NCBI GenBank assembly: GCA_012719545.1
Contig: JAAYAD010000078.1
Location: 1-64,000, forward strand
Direction of reading: 5' to 3'
Source: Clostridiaceae bacterium
Lineage (GTDB): Bacteria > Bacillota > Clostridia > DSM-8532
DNA: 64,000 nt
In this document: positions 43,953-52,193 of the stretch, piece after piece
Layout of the letters: each line of letters begins with the position of its first letter
Position numbering within the stretch: the stretch's first letter is position 1
Made by a program: the position numbers and the translations under genes
Notes under the pieces: model-generated
What the model was told of the DNA's origin: nothing
Database searches by the model: none
The model's input: only the letters and a program-made list of their open reading frames with translations

Positions 43953-45194
43953 TTACCCAAACATTGAAATCTGACCGACATAAACTTTGGGATCAGTTTT
44001 TTCAGCCAACAATGGGTACAAATCGTCAGTATCCAGGTCAATGCCTCCATAATACTTGCCGTTGCATGTAATGAAATAACGGGCGCGCTTCAATACAACC
44101 CTCATTTTCTTTAAATCCTCGTAATTCAAGGGTGCCAGCCTTCTTGCCCTGACAATCTTCTGGGCCATTTGATATCCGATTCCGGGAACACGCATAAGCA
44201 TTTCCAGAGGTGCCTTGTTGATTTCAACAGGGAACTTGTCAAGATTTCTTAAAGCCCAGTCACATTTGGGGTCCAGATTGATATCAAAGTTTGAATGGGT
44301 CTCATCCAGAAGTTCATTGGCTTCAAAACCGTAAAACCGCAAGAGCCAGTCAGCCTGGTACATTCTATGCTCCCTCAAAAGGGGCGGGCTTGTGTTAAGG
44401 GCAGGCAAATCCTTGTGCTCATTGACAGGAACATATGCCGAATAATACACCCTCTTTAATTTATATCTTTTATAAAGCTCGGACGTAAGGCGCAAAACAG
44501 TAAGGTCATTGTCCCTTGTGGCTCCTATTATCATTTGGGTTGACTGTCCGGCAGGAGCAAAAGTCTGTCTTTTTCTGTATATGGTAAGCTCATTTGCTCC
44601 CTGAATCTGCTCACTTACAAAGGACATGGGCTTTATAATGGACTCATGGCTCTTTTGGGGTGCAAGGAGCTTCAGGCTGGAAACGGTGGGAAGTTCAATA
44701 TTGACACTGATTCGGTCTGCAAGAAGCCCTGCCTCGTGGACAAGCCTTAAGTCGGCTCCAGGAATTGATTTTACATGGATATAGCCGTTAAATCTGTGCT
44801 CATATCTTAGCTTCTTTAACGCGGCAATAATAAGCTCCATGGTGTAATCAGGGCTTTTTACAACTGCAGAACTTAAAAAAAGGCCTTCTATGTAATTTCG
44901 CCTGTAAAATTCAATAGTGAGGTTGCATAGCTCATCGGGAGTAAAGGAAGCGCGCTTTATATCATTGCTGCAGCGATTTACGCAGTATTTGCAGTCGTAT
45001 ATGCAATAATTTGTAAAGAGAACCTTTAATAAAGATATGCAACGACCGTCATCTGCCCAGCTGTGGCAGATGCCAGGCAAAGCGGTATTTCCAACCATTC
45101 CCTTTTTACTTGCCCGGTTGCTTCCGCTTGAGGAGCAGGATACGTCATATTTCGCAGAATCGCCTAATATTGCAAGCTTTTCTATGAGTTCCAT
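43953..45194 (-). CDS. Putative DNA modification/repair radical-SAM protein (TIGR03916 type)
   Basis: This 413-residue radical-SAM enzyme has the cluster motif CIYDCKYC near residue 70 (LLKVLFTNYCIYDCKYCVNRCSND). A helix-hairpin-helix DNA-binding element lies near residue 335 (LMRVPGIGYQMAQKIVRARR). The conserved upstream segment CHSWADDGRCISLLK and the later GATRDNDL also fit the family. The substrate is unknown; DNA base repair or modification is proposed for the family by association with UDG-like domains. The start is the ATG at 45194; a GTG three codons earlier is an alternative and neither has a strong ribosome site. Two LexA-like palindromes lie upstream, which suggests DNA-damage induction. 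Confidence 0.9.
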   Translation of the reverse strand: MELIEKLAILGDSAKYDVSCSSSGSNRASKKGMVGNTALPGICHSWADDGRCISLLKVLFTNYCIYDCKYCVNRCSNDIKRASFTPDELCNLTIEFYRRNYIEGLFLSSAVVKSPDYTMELIIAALKKLRYEHRFNGYIHVKSIPGADLRLVHEAGLLADRISVNIELPTVSSLKLLAPQKSHESIIKPMSFVSEQIQGANELTIYRKRQTFAPAGQSTQMIIGATRDNDLTVLRLTSELYKRYKLKRVYYSAYVPVNEHKDLPALNTSPPLLREHRMYQADWLLRFYGFEANELLDETHSNFDINLDPKCDWALRNLDKFPVEINKAPLEMLMRVPGIGYQMAQKIVRARRLAPLNYEDLKKMRVVLKRARYFITCNGKYYGGIDLDTDDLYPLLAEKTDPKVYVGQISMFG

Positions 45195-45205
45195 ATATAA
45201 CACCC

Positions 45206-45261
45206 AAACATATGTTCTTTTTGTTATTATAGCATATCCTAACGAAAAAAAACATATGTTT
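45206..45261 (-). promoter_or_regulatory. Promoter with two LexA-like operators before the DNA repair pair
   Basis: Two palindromic 12-mers, AAACATATGTTC (45206-45217) and AAACATATGTTT (45250-45261), are centred 44 bp apart, about four helical turns. The first is one base from GAAC-N4-GTTC, the core of the Firmicute LexA (SOS) box. In the minus direction an extended -10, TGCTATAAT, lies between them. One box therefore covers the -35 region and the other covers the leader just before the ATG. The whole block from 45204 to 45263 is itself a near-perfect long inverted repeat. Confidence 0.75.
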
Positions 45262-45283
45262 GGAATATTTTCACTTCATCTGC

Positions 45284-46126
45284 TTACAGGGTCATAAAGC
45301 CTTTGCCGATAATTTCAGAAGTGTTTGTTATTGTAATAAAGGCATTTTTATCGGTTTTTCTTATAAAATTTCTCAGCTCCACAGCCTGTTTTCGTCCCAT
45401 TACGGAAGTAATTATATGTTTCTCTTCATTGGTCCAGGCACCATAAGCAGTATGAATGGTAGCTCCCCGGCCTATATTTTCTATTATGTATTTCTTTATA
45501 GGCTCAGGATTTTCGCTTACAATAACCACCTGCTTCTTAAGGTTGAAGCCTTCAATGACATTGTCGATAATAAGGCCCTTTAAAACCAGACCCAAAACCG
45601 AATACATGCCTATGCGCACGCTGAAAACTAGACCTGCTGCGGTGGCAATAAGTATGTCCGAGGTTAAAAGTGCCTTTCCAATATCAAGATTTGTATACTT
45701 GTTAAGTATTTTTGCTATTATATCAGTTCCGCCTGTGGATGCATTAAGGTTAAATACTATGGCGGATCCTATGCCGGGAAGTCCAATGGCAAAGAACAAT
45801 TCCAGCAAGGTATCGTTTGTCAGGGGATTATTTATGGGGAAAATTACGTCCAAAAGCCATACCATACCCGACAAAGTGAGGCTTGAATATACGGTATTTC
45901 TGGTGAAATCCCATCCTAACAGGGCAAGTCCCAGAATCAGGAACGCAACATTAATTATGAGCATCAGAGCACCTACATTCAGATGTTCAATGTAGTGCTC
46001 CAGAATAATGGAAATTCCGCTTACCCCGCCTGTTGCAAAGTGGTTGGGAATCTTGTAAAAATGGATTCCGCAAGCCACAAGAAGCAAGCCAAGATTAATG
46101 TACAAAAATTTTCTGACCTTTTTCAT
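45284..46126 (-). CDS. YitT-family membrane protein (DUF161 plus DUF2179)
   Basis: This 280-residue protein has five or six membrane helices in residues ~1-170. A cytoplasmic DUF2179 domain (about 220-275) starts ENIGRGATIHTAYGAWTNEEKHIITSVMGRKQAVELRNFIRKTD. The segment FATGGVSGISIILEHY and NLNASTGGTDIIAKILNKYTNLDIG in the membrane part are typical. The family is widespread in Firmicutes and its transport or sensory role is unsettled. It appears to be a single gene; the two LexA-like sites lie downstream of it and serve the next gene. Confidence 0.92.
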   Translation of the reverse strand: MKKVRKFLYINLGLLLVACGIHFYKIPNHFATGGVSGISIILEHYIEHLNVGALMLIINVAFLILGLALLGWDFTRNTVYSSLTLSGMVWLLDVIFPINNPLTNDTLLELFFAIGLPGIGSAIVFNLNASTGGTDIIAKILNKYTNLDIGKALLTSDILIATAAGLVFSVRIGMYSVLGLVLKGLIIDNVIEGFNLKKQVVIVSENPEPIKKYIIENIGRGATIHTAYGAWTNEEKHIITSVMGRKQAVELRNFIRKTDKNAFITITNTSEIIGKGFMTL

Positions 46127-46184
46127 AAAGACGCACCCATAATATCAGGCTGTTTATTTCTAATAGTATTTCAATCTATTACGG

Positions 46185-47216
46185 CTATATGGCATTCATA
46201 ATTCTCCTAAGCACCTGAATTGTCTTTTCAACATGCTCCCTCTTTATATAATAATGGGTCACCAGACGCATTGTGCCTTTATCGGGAGGATTTGCAAGAA
46301 TTCCTTCTTTTTTTAGCTCACATGTTATATATTCCCCGCTTACCGGCTTTTCAATCTGAAAGAATACCATGTTAATGTGCACGTCATCGGTATTAACCGT
46401 GATTCCCGGAATATCCTTCAAAAGCTCAGCCAGATACCTGGCATTTTCATGATCCTCATGAACCCTCTTTGTCATCTTTTCAAGAGCAATTATTCCAGCC
46501 TGTGCCAGTATTCCTACCTGGCGCATTCCGCCTCCAAGAAGCTTTCTCTTCCTTCGTGCCGCATCTATAAAGGCTTTGGTTCCGACAAGCATGGAGCCTA
46601 CAGGAGCGCACAGGCCCTTTGAAAGGCAGAACATGACCGAATCTGCATACCGGGCTATTTCGGAAGCTTCAACCTTAAGGTAGGATGCCGCATTGAATAT
46701 TCTTGCTCCGTCAAGATGAACATGAATATTGTTTTTCCTTCCTATCTCATATAATTCCTTCATATATGAAAGCGGATGGACAACACCTGTTGAATGGGCA
46801 TTTTCGGTACATATAAGTCCTGTTTTGGGTTCATGTATATCCTCACCAAATCTAATGGTTCTATCCAGTAATTTTAAATCAACCATGCCCTTGTTTGACG
46901 GAAGGCACCTTAAATTTGCCCCTGAAATAACTCCGGCTGCCCCGCACTCGTGAACTACAATATGGTTGTCCTCGGCAATTATAACCTCGTCACCGCGGTT
47001 TATAGCTGTAAAAACAGCCAGCTGGTTGCCCATTGTTCCGGTAGGCACAAACATGGCAGCTTCTTTATTCAGTATTTGTGCTGCCATTTCCTCAAGCTTA
47101 TTTACTGTTGGGTCATCCCCGTAAACATCATCCCCCACCTCGGCAACTGCCATGGCTTTTCTCATTTCCTCTGTAGGCCATGTTACGGTATCACTTCTCA
47201 TGTCAATAAATTTCAT
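46185..47216 (-). CDS. ltaE: Low-specificity L-threonine aldolase
   Basis: This 343-residue PLP enzyme cleaves L-threonine or L-allo-threonine to glycine and acetaldehyde. The PLP lysine lies in VMFCLSKGLCAPVGSMLVG near residue 200. MRSDTVTWPTEEMRKAMAVAEVGDDVYGDDPTVNKLEEMAA and HVHLDGARIFNAA are further signatures. GGAGGG precedes the ATG. It lies 44 bases downstream of the HAD phosphatase gene on the same strand. The length is normal for the family. Confidence 0.94.
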   Translation of the reverse strand: MKFIDMRSDTVTWPTEEMRKAMAVAEVGDDVYGDDPTVNKLEEMAAQILNKEAAMFVPTGTMGNQLAVFTAINRGDEVIIAEDNHIVVHECGAAGVISGANLRCLPSNKGMVDLKLLDRTIRFGEDIHEPKTGLICTENAHSTGVVHPLSYMKELYEIGRKNNIHVHLDGARIFNAASYLKVEASEIARYADSVMFCLSKGLCAPVGSMLVGTKAFIDAARRKRKLLGGGMRQVGILAQAGIIALEKMTKRVHEDHENARYLAELLKDIPGITVNTDDVHINMVFFQIEKPVSGEYITCELKKEGILANPPDKGTMRLVTHYYIKREHVEKTIQVLRRIMNAI

Positions 47217-47260
47217 AATTATCCCTCCGTTATGGCTGTTTCACCAGCATCAGCGTTTTT

Positions 47261-47896
47261 TCAAAGGTCATTATATAGCTCGGTAAGGTTTGTATATACT
47301 GGAACCCCGGAAGTTAAGAGGCGGCTTTTGCTGCAATGGCCGTTTGAAACAAGCCTGCAGTCAAATCCCACTTCTTTGGCTACTTCAAAGTCATGAAGAG
47401 TATCCCCTATAAAGAGTACCTCTTTAGGGTCGCAGCCAATAAGATGTTTCAGTTTTTCAGCAAGATGAACCTTGCTTTCCGCCATGTTATTTTCCTGACC
47501 TAAAATGTGGGTGAAGTATTGGGTCAAATTATACTTTTCAACCTGCTCATACAGAATATCTCGGCCGGAAGCCGAAACTATGTGCTGGCTAAGTCCTCTT
47601 TTCCTGAAATTTTCAAGGACTGTTCCGGCGTCCTTATGAAGGTCAATTAAATCTGAGCTGTTAATATAATTGGTTATATATTCATTGCAGATATCTTCAT
47701 AGCTTTCATTTTCAAAGGTAATCCCTGAATCGTAATACATATTGATTGCCGGGAAAACAAGCTTTTCACGGTATTCTTCCACCGAAACCTTTCCCTTGTT
47801 CCTTTTTTCAAGTATCAGACTCACTGCCCTGGTGCATGCTTCCGCATCATTAAGAAGAGTACCGTTCCAATCCCAAACAATATGCCTGTATTTCAT
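47261..47896 (-). CDS. HAD-superfamily hydrolase, phosphoglycolate-phosphatase-like
   Basis: This 211-residue cytoplasmic phosphatase has a helical cap domain between motif I and II. Motif I reads VWDWNGTLLND: the nucleophile Asp is present, but the Asp two residues later, normally the acid/base, is Asn. Motif II is IVSASGRD, motif III is K in AESKVHLAEKL, and motif IV is LFIGDTLHDFEVAK with two acidic residues. The DWNGT variant occurs in a recognised subgroup. The substrate is unknown. It precedes the threonine aldolase gene. Confidence 0.87.
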   Translation of the reverse strand: MKYRHIVWDWNGTLLNDAEACTRAVSLILEKRNKGKVSVEEYREKLVFPAINMYYDSGITFENESYEDICNEYITNYINSSDLIDLHKDAGTVLENFRKRGLSQHIVSASGRDILYEQVEKYNLTQYFTHILGQENNMAESKVHLAEKLKHLIGCDPKEVLFIGDTLHDFEVAKEVGFDCRLVSNGHCSKSRLLTSGVPVYTNLTELYNDL

Positions 47897-48047
47897 ATCA
47901 TCATCCTTTTAAATGTAATGCTCTTTGATTATAGCACTTTTACAGTCAATAAAAAACCGGAGACCTTCTATGTAAAAAAATGGCATCAAATTATTAAGGC
48001 TGGATTAAAAAGCATGGCACAATAAAGACTTTTTACTGCCCTTCTGG

Positions 48048-48053
48048 TATAAT
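48048..48053 (+). promoter_or_regulatory. -10 element candidate for the Usp-like gene
   Basis: TATAAT preceded by CTGG lies about 60 bases upstream of the TTG start at 48114. No good -35 box is at the standard spacing, so this is a weak call. Confidence 0.35.
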
Positions 48054-48113
48054 GTAAATGAAAAAGTATAAAATTTTCATGTAAATGTTTTAATAAATTC
48101 GGAGATGGTTGAT

Positions 48114-48512
48114 TTGAATACATACAGTTCTGTGCTGGTGTGTGTGACACAGCAAAGGTCCTGCGAACGGCTCATCAGAGCAGGAGCCAGGCTTAAGAAT
48201 GATGACGGAACACTTTATGTTATACATGTTACAAAAGAAAACTGGAATTTCGTAGACAATGCAGAGGATGGCGAAGCTTTAGAATATCTCTTTAATCTCA
48301 CAAAATCCTATGGCGCTGATCTTACAATTCTTAACTCAGATAAGATTCCCGAAACAATTTCGCAGTTTGCCCAGCATTATGGAATAGAACTGGTTATTAC
48401 CGGCGAAGGCCCCAGCGGGGAGCAAAGCCCTTTTATTCAGCGCCTGAAATCGCTGTTCAGCGATACCGATACCAAAGTCATGGTTATTCCCTGTGAGGGC
48501 TGTGAGTATTAA
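48114..48512 (+). CDS. Universal-stress-protein-like (KdpD C-terminal type) small protein
   Basis: This 132-residue cytoplasmic protein has a Usp-like alpha/beta fold: YSSVLVCVTQQRSCERLIRAGARLKNDDGTLYVIHV, then TKSYGADLTILNSDKIPETISQFAQHYGIELVITGEGPSG. This resembles the Usp domain in KdpD sensor kinases. The nucleotide-binding GxxG-GS(S/T) near the end is not clearly present. I chose the TTG at 48114, because GGAG lies nine bases upstream. The in-frame ATG at 48105 directly abuts that site and could not use it. It is a single-gene unit between divergent and convergent genes. The ligand is unknown. Confidence 0.75.
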   Translation: MNTYSSVLVCVTQQRSCERLIRAGARLKNDDGTLYVIHVTKENWNFVDNAEDGEALEYLFNLTKSYGADLTILNSDKIPETISQFAQHYGIELVITGEGPSGEQSPFIQRLKSLFSDTDTKVMVIPCEGCEY

Positions 48513-48546
48513 AAATCACAGCCTTCCAGGCACATAATAAAGCATA

Positions 48547-49392
48547 CTATTTTTCGGAATTAAGTATGGAATAGATTTCTCTTTTGGAAATGCCCCTGTC
48601 TTTGGCTGCCAGTTTCATGGCATCCATTCGGCTGTGGCCTTTTTCCATATACATATTTACATGTTCCTCAACTGTCAAATTTGAGAAATCTTTATTTTCC
48701 CGGGCAGGCTCCTTTGAACCTTCAACCACCACAACAAACTCGCCCCTGGGTTCATTTGCTTCAAAATGTGCAAGAACCTCGCTGACAGTTCCTCTTACCG
48801 CTTCCTCATGAAGTTTTGTAAGCTCTCTTAACACGGCGCATTTTCTTTCTCCAAACACTTTCAGTAAGTCAGAGAGCATGTCCTTTATCCTGTGAGGACC
48901 TTCGTAGAATATAAGAGTTCTGTCTTCATACTTAATGCCTTCCAGAAATTTAACCCTCTCTGAGTGCTTCTGGGGCAAAAACCCTTCAAAGGCAAACCTT
49001 CCGGTAGAAAGGCCTGAAAGAATAAGTGCCGTTACAGATGCAGAGCAGCCGGGAACAGCAGTCACCTTAATGCCGTTTTCTATTGCCATTACCACAAGTT
49101 CCTCGCCCGGGTCCGAAATTCCGGGAGTTCCCGCATCGCTTACAAGGGCTATATTGATACCAGACTGAAGTTTTTCTATAAGCTCCTTTAACCGGGATAT
49201 GCGGTTATTGTCATGATAGCTTATCATGGGCTTTTTAATGCCCAGATGGTTCAATAGCTTAATTGTGTGCCTTGTATCCTCAGCGGCAATTAAGTCTACC
49301 TCTCCCAGTATTCTTACTGCCCGATAGGTTATGTCCTCAAGATTTCCTATAGGGGTTGAAACAAGGTACAGAATTCCGTAATTTTCGCTCAT
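48547..49392 (-). CDS. rsmI: 16S rRNA (cytidine1402-2'-O)-methyltransferase
   Basis: This 281-residue SAM-dependent enzyme methylates the 2'-O of C1402 in 16S rRNA. LYLVSTPIGNLEDITYRAVRIL, AAEDTRHTIKLLNHLGI, MISYHDNN and ALVSDAGTPGISDPGEELV are diagnostic, and GCSASVTALILSGL follows. The C-terminal ~60 residues are the usual RsmI helical tail. AAGGAG precedes the ATG. It starts ten bases after the fumarase alpha gene, and the two are likely co-transcribed. Confidence 0.96.
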   Translation of the reverse strand: MSENYGILYLVSTPIGNLEDITYRAVRILGEVDLIAAEDTRHTIKLLNHLGIKKPMISYHDNNRISRLKELIEKLQSGINIALVSDAGTPGISDPGEELVVMAIENGIKVTAVPGCSASVTALILSGLSTGRFAFEGFLPQKHSERVKFLEGIKYEDRTLIFYEGPHRIKDMLSDLLKVFGERKCAVLRELTKLHEEAVRGTVSEVLAHFEANEPRGEFVVVVEGSKEPARENKDFSNLTVEEHVNMYMEKGHSRMDAMKLAAKDRGISKREIYSILNSEK

Positions 49393-49401
49393 ATCTTCTC
49401 C

Positions 49402-50244
49402 TTACAATGACGCTGATCTGTGGCGGAGCACATGGCAGCATACATTTACCGCAACGGGTAAGCCTGCAATATGTGTAGGATAAGTTTCAATATTTACTCC
49501 CAGAGCGGTAATTCGTCCTCCAAGGCCGGCAGGACCTATACCCAGCTTATTTATACTCTCCAGAAGACTTTCCTCTAAAGCTCTGTAAAATGAGTCAGGG
49601 TGTCTTCTGTCTATTGGCCTGAGCAATGCTTTTTTGGCCAGCAGAGCCGCCTTTTCCATGCTTCCGCCAATACCCACGCCCACAACAATTGGCGGGCAGG
49701 GGTTTGCTCCCGCTTCGCTTATGGTATCTATAACAAACTTTTTAACTCCCTCAACTCCGTCAGAAGGCTTAAGCATCTTAAGAGCGCTCATGTTCTCGCT
49801 TCCAAAGCCTTTAGGTGCAACATGGATGGTAAGACCGTCTCCTTCAACTATTTCATAATGTATTACCGCAGGGGTATTATCCCTGGTATTTTCTCTTCTT
49901 AAGGGGTCGGAAACAACCGAATTTCTTAAAAAGCCCTTTTTATATCCGCGCCTGACACCTTCATTTATGGCGGCTTCCAGGCTTCCTCCCACTATTCTGA
50001 CGTTTTGACCCAGTTCAACAAAAACAATGGCCATTCCTGTGTCCTGGCAAATGGCCAGCTGCTCCTTTGAGGCAATATCTGCATTTTCAATAAGGCTGCA
50101 CAGTATATTCCGGCCAATATCGGATTCTTCCTCACCTGATGCCTTCTCAAGAGCTGCCTTAATATCTTCATTGAGATAATAATTTGCTTCAATGCATAAT
50201 CTTTCAACTGTTTCGGAAATTGACTCCACGCTTATTTCACGCAA
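49402..50244 (-). CDS. Class I fumarate hydratase alpha subunit, alone
   Basis: This 280-residue iron-sulfur subunit belongs to the fumarate/tartrate hydratase alpha family. [21 protein letters not shown] holds a cluster cysteine, and others lie in [30 protein letters not shown] and [10 protein letters not shown] at the end. In two-subunit enzymes the beta gene normally follows directly. Here rsmI follows after ten bases, so the partner must be elsewhere if the enzyme is active. I chose the TTG at 50244 because AAGGAG lies nine bases upstream. An earlier GTG overlaps the preceding gene. Confidence 0.9.
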   Translation of the reverse strand: MREISVESISETVERLCIEANYYLNEDIKAALEKASGEEESDIGRNILCSLIENADIASKEQLAICQDTGMAIVFVELGQNVRIVGGSLEAAINEGVRRGYKKGFLRNSVVSDPLRRENTRDNTPAVIHYEIVEGDGLTIHVAPKGFGSENMSALKMLKPSDGVEGVKKFVIDTISEAGANPCPPIVVGVGIGGSMEKAALLAKKALLRPIDRRHPDSFYRALEESLLESINKLGIGPAGLGGRITALGVNIETYPTHIAGLPVAVNVCCHVLRHRSASL

Positions 50245-50264
50245 TTTTGACCTCTCCTTAAAAA

Positions 50265-51272
50265 TCACTGGTTCTGTATTTCAAAATCTCCGGTTTTAAG
50301 GTCTGCCAGAACCTTAACTTCCACATTGGGGTATTTATTCTTTATGGCATCTATATTGGTTCTTCCATGTCCTATTATCTTGGATACAAGCTCCGGCCTT
50401 GTTCTTATGACAATCTTTCCTGGAATTAACGGCTCTCTTTTTTTAAGTTCCTGCAATATCCTGTTAAGCAAAATCCGTGATTCCACAAGCTCACCAAAAG
50501 CCGGATGATATGGTCCTGCCACAATGGAAGATTCCATATCTTCCGATGAATGAAGGCCAATCCTTAAGACAGTAATTCCTTTTGATTTATATAAAGGTAC
50601 TATTGCCGCACACCAGTCAACTGCTTCTTCAACACTCAATGGCATATAGGAGCCAGATTTGTAAAGCTCTTCAAGCTCAGTATCCTTTAATACCAGAGCC
50701 GGGTAAATTCGTACCATTTCAGGCTTTATACTCACTACTTTGTAAGCGGTATCAAGTGCTTTGGAAAAAGTGTCGCCAGGAAGGCCGAGCATGGTCTGGA
50801 TTCCAAGCTTTATGCCTGAATCTTTTATAATGGCGCAGGCATTTTCCACATCTGCAACAGAATGGCCCCTCTTGCTTTTTTTCAATACCTCCGGGTCAAG
50901 GCTTTGTACCCCCAGTTCAATGGCAGTCACGCCATACTCTTTCAAAATACCAATTATGTGATTATTTATATAATCCGGCCTTGTTGAAAGGCGGATTCCC
51001 TGAACTCTTCCACTGTCTATAAAGGGCTTAACCGTCTCAAGATAGCCAATCATATCGGACTCAGGTATCCCGGTAAAGCTGCCTCCAAAGAAAGCCACTT
51101 CAACCTCTGAGTCCTGGATGGTTGATAAGCTATCCTCTATAAGCTTTTTCACACTGTCAAAAGTGGGTGAAGAAATGGTACCGCTTATTCGTCTCTGGTC
51201 GCAAAATACGCAGGTATTGGGACAACCTTTATGTGGTATAAAAACCGGGATGTTTATATGACGATTTCCCAC
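50265..51272 (-). CDS. Elp3-like radical-SAM protein
   Basis: This 335-residue protein has the cluster motif CPNTCVFCDQRR near residue 17. It then has the Elp3-like core EVAFFGGSFTGIP, RLSTRPDYI, ELGVQSLDPEVLKKSKRGHS and IQTMLGLPGDT. A C-terminal acetyltransferase domain is absent, so it belongs to the shorter bacterial Elp3-like group rather than true Elp3. The substrate is unknown. The start is GTG at 51272, with GAGGAG upstream. It lies between rnc and the fumarase alpha gene, 13 bases after rnc. Confidence 0.9.
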   Translation of the reverse strand: MGNRHINIPVFIPHKGCPNTCVFCDQRRISGTISSPTFDSVKKLIEDSLSTIQDSEVEVAFFGGSFTGIPESDMIGYLETVKPFIDSGRVQGIRLSTRPDYINNHIIGILKEYGVTAIELGVQSLDPEVLKKSKRGHSVADVENACAIIKDSGIKLGIQTMLGLPGDTFSKALDTAYKVVSIKPEMVRIYPALVLKDTELEELYKSGSYMPLSVEEAVDWCAAIVPLYKSKGITVLRIGLHSSEDMESSIVAGPYHPAFGELVESRILLNRILQELKKREPLIPGKIVIRTRPELVSKIIGHGRTNIDAIKNKYPNVEVKVLADLKTGDFEIQNQ

Positions 51273-51285
51273 TTATATAACTCCT

Positions 51286-52005
51286 CTATTTAATCTGGTT
51301 AATTTCTGCCAGGGCCGCCTTGGCTGCCATCTGTTCGGCGTCTTTTTTGGATCTGCCCGTACCAGTTCCTATAGGAACGTCGTTTACAAATACCGATATT
51401 TTAAAGGTTTTTGAATGGTCGGGCCCCACGGCTTCAATGAGTTTATACTGTATCTTAACATCTCCTGACTTCTGAAGCTCTTCCTGCAGGGCTGTTTTGT
51501 AGTCCATAAACAGCATGCCCTTTGTCGCCTTGCTGTAAGTTTCACTTAAAATTCTTTTAACGAAGGCTTCAGCAGCTTTCATTCCTCCGTCGAGGTATAT
51601 GCTTCCTATAATAGCCTCCATGGTATCGGACATAATGGAAGGCCTTGTCTTTCCTCCGTTTGCTTTTTCTCCACGGCCAAGCAGTACAAGATCTCCCAGG
51701 CCTATCTTCATTGCGCATTCGTTAAGCGATGACTCGCATACAATGAGGGCTCTCATTTTGCTCATTTCACCCTCACTAAAGTTAGCTGAATCATTATAAA
51801 GCATCAGGCTCAATATAAAATCCAGTATGGCATCTCCCAAAAACTCAAGTCTTTCATTGTTGCCTGAAATAAAGTCATGATGCTCATTTGAATATGAGCT
51901 GTGAACGAGGGCATTAACAGCGAGCTTTTTGTTCCTGTATTTATATCCAATTCTTGATTCCAGCTCTTCAACAATTCTTAGAATATGTTCGGGTATTTTT
52001 TTCAA
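51286..52005 (-). CDS. rnc: Ribonuclease III
   Basis: This 239-residue double-strand-specific endoribonuclease processes rRNA and structured mRNA. The catalytic signature is NERLEFLGDAILDFILS near residue 43, with the second acidic site at DTMEAIIGSIYLDGG. A dsRNA-binding domain covers about 160-235 (DYKTALQEELQKSGDVKIQYKLIEAVGPDHSKTF...SKKDAEQMAAKAAL). The start is TTG at 52005, nine bases after GGGAGG. It follows the fab genes on the same strand but is separated by a strong terminator and has its own promoter. Confidence 0.96.
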   Translation of the reverse strand: MKKIPEHILRIVEELESRIGYKYRNKKLAVNALVHSSYSNEHHDFISGNNERLEFLGDAILDFILSLMLYNDSANFSEGEMSKMRALIVCESSLNECAMKIGLGDLVLLGRGEKANGGKTRPSIMSDTMEAIIGSIYLDGGMKAAEAFVKRILSETYSKATKGMLFMDYKTALQEELQKSGDVKIQYKLIEAVGPDHSKTFKISVFVNDVPIGTGTGRSKKDAEQMAAKAALAEINQIK

Positions 52006-52042
52006 TGCCTGACGCCTCCCAAAGCCAACATGATTAAATATT

Positions 52043-52072
52043 ATTTTAGCACATTATATTTCCGGCATCCAA
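52043..52072 (-). promoter_or_regulatory. Promoter candidate for rnc
   Basis: In the minus direction TTGGAT, an 18-base spacer ending in TGTGC, and TAAAAT lie about 40 bases before the rnc start. They follow the fab terminator, so rnc, the Elp3-like gene, the fumarase alpha gene and rsmI can form a separate transcript. Confidence 0.5.
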
Positions 52073-52125
52073 TTTATGCCCATAAATAAGGTATACATTA
52101 ATTATATCCATAGTTCATCATATGT

Positions 52126-52152
52126 AAAAAGCAGCTCTTCCGAGCTGCTTTT
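52126..52152 (-). terminator. Terminator of the fab operon after fabF
   Basis: An 11-bp stem (AAAAGCAGCTC / GAGCTGCTTTT, 4-base loop) is followed by T residues in the minus direction. It lies about 40 bases after the fabF stop codon. Confidence 0.9.
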
Positions 52153-52193
52153 ATATTGGCTTTTTTACATTGTTTAAATGAAAGAATAATAAC

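Noticed and set aside
45250-45261. The second palindrome as a site regulating the YitT gene
   Set aside because: It lies downstream of the YitT stop codon, and the promoter between the palindromes points to the radical-SAM gene.
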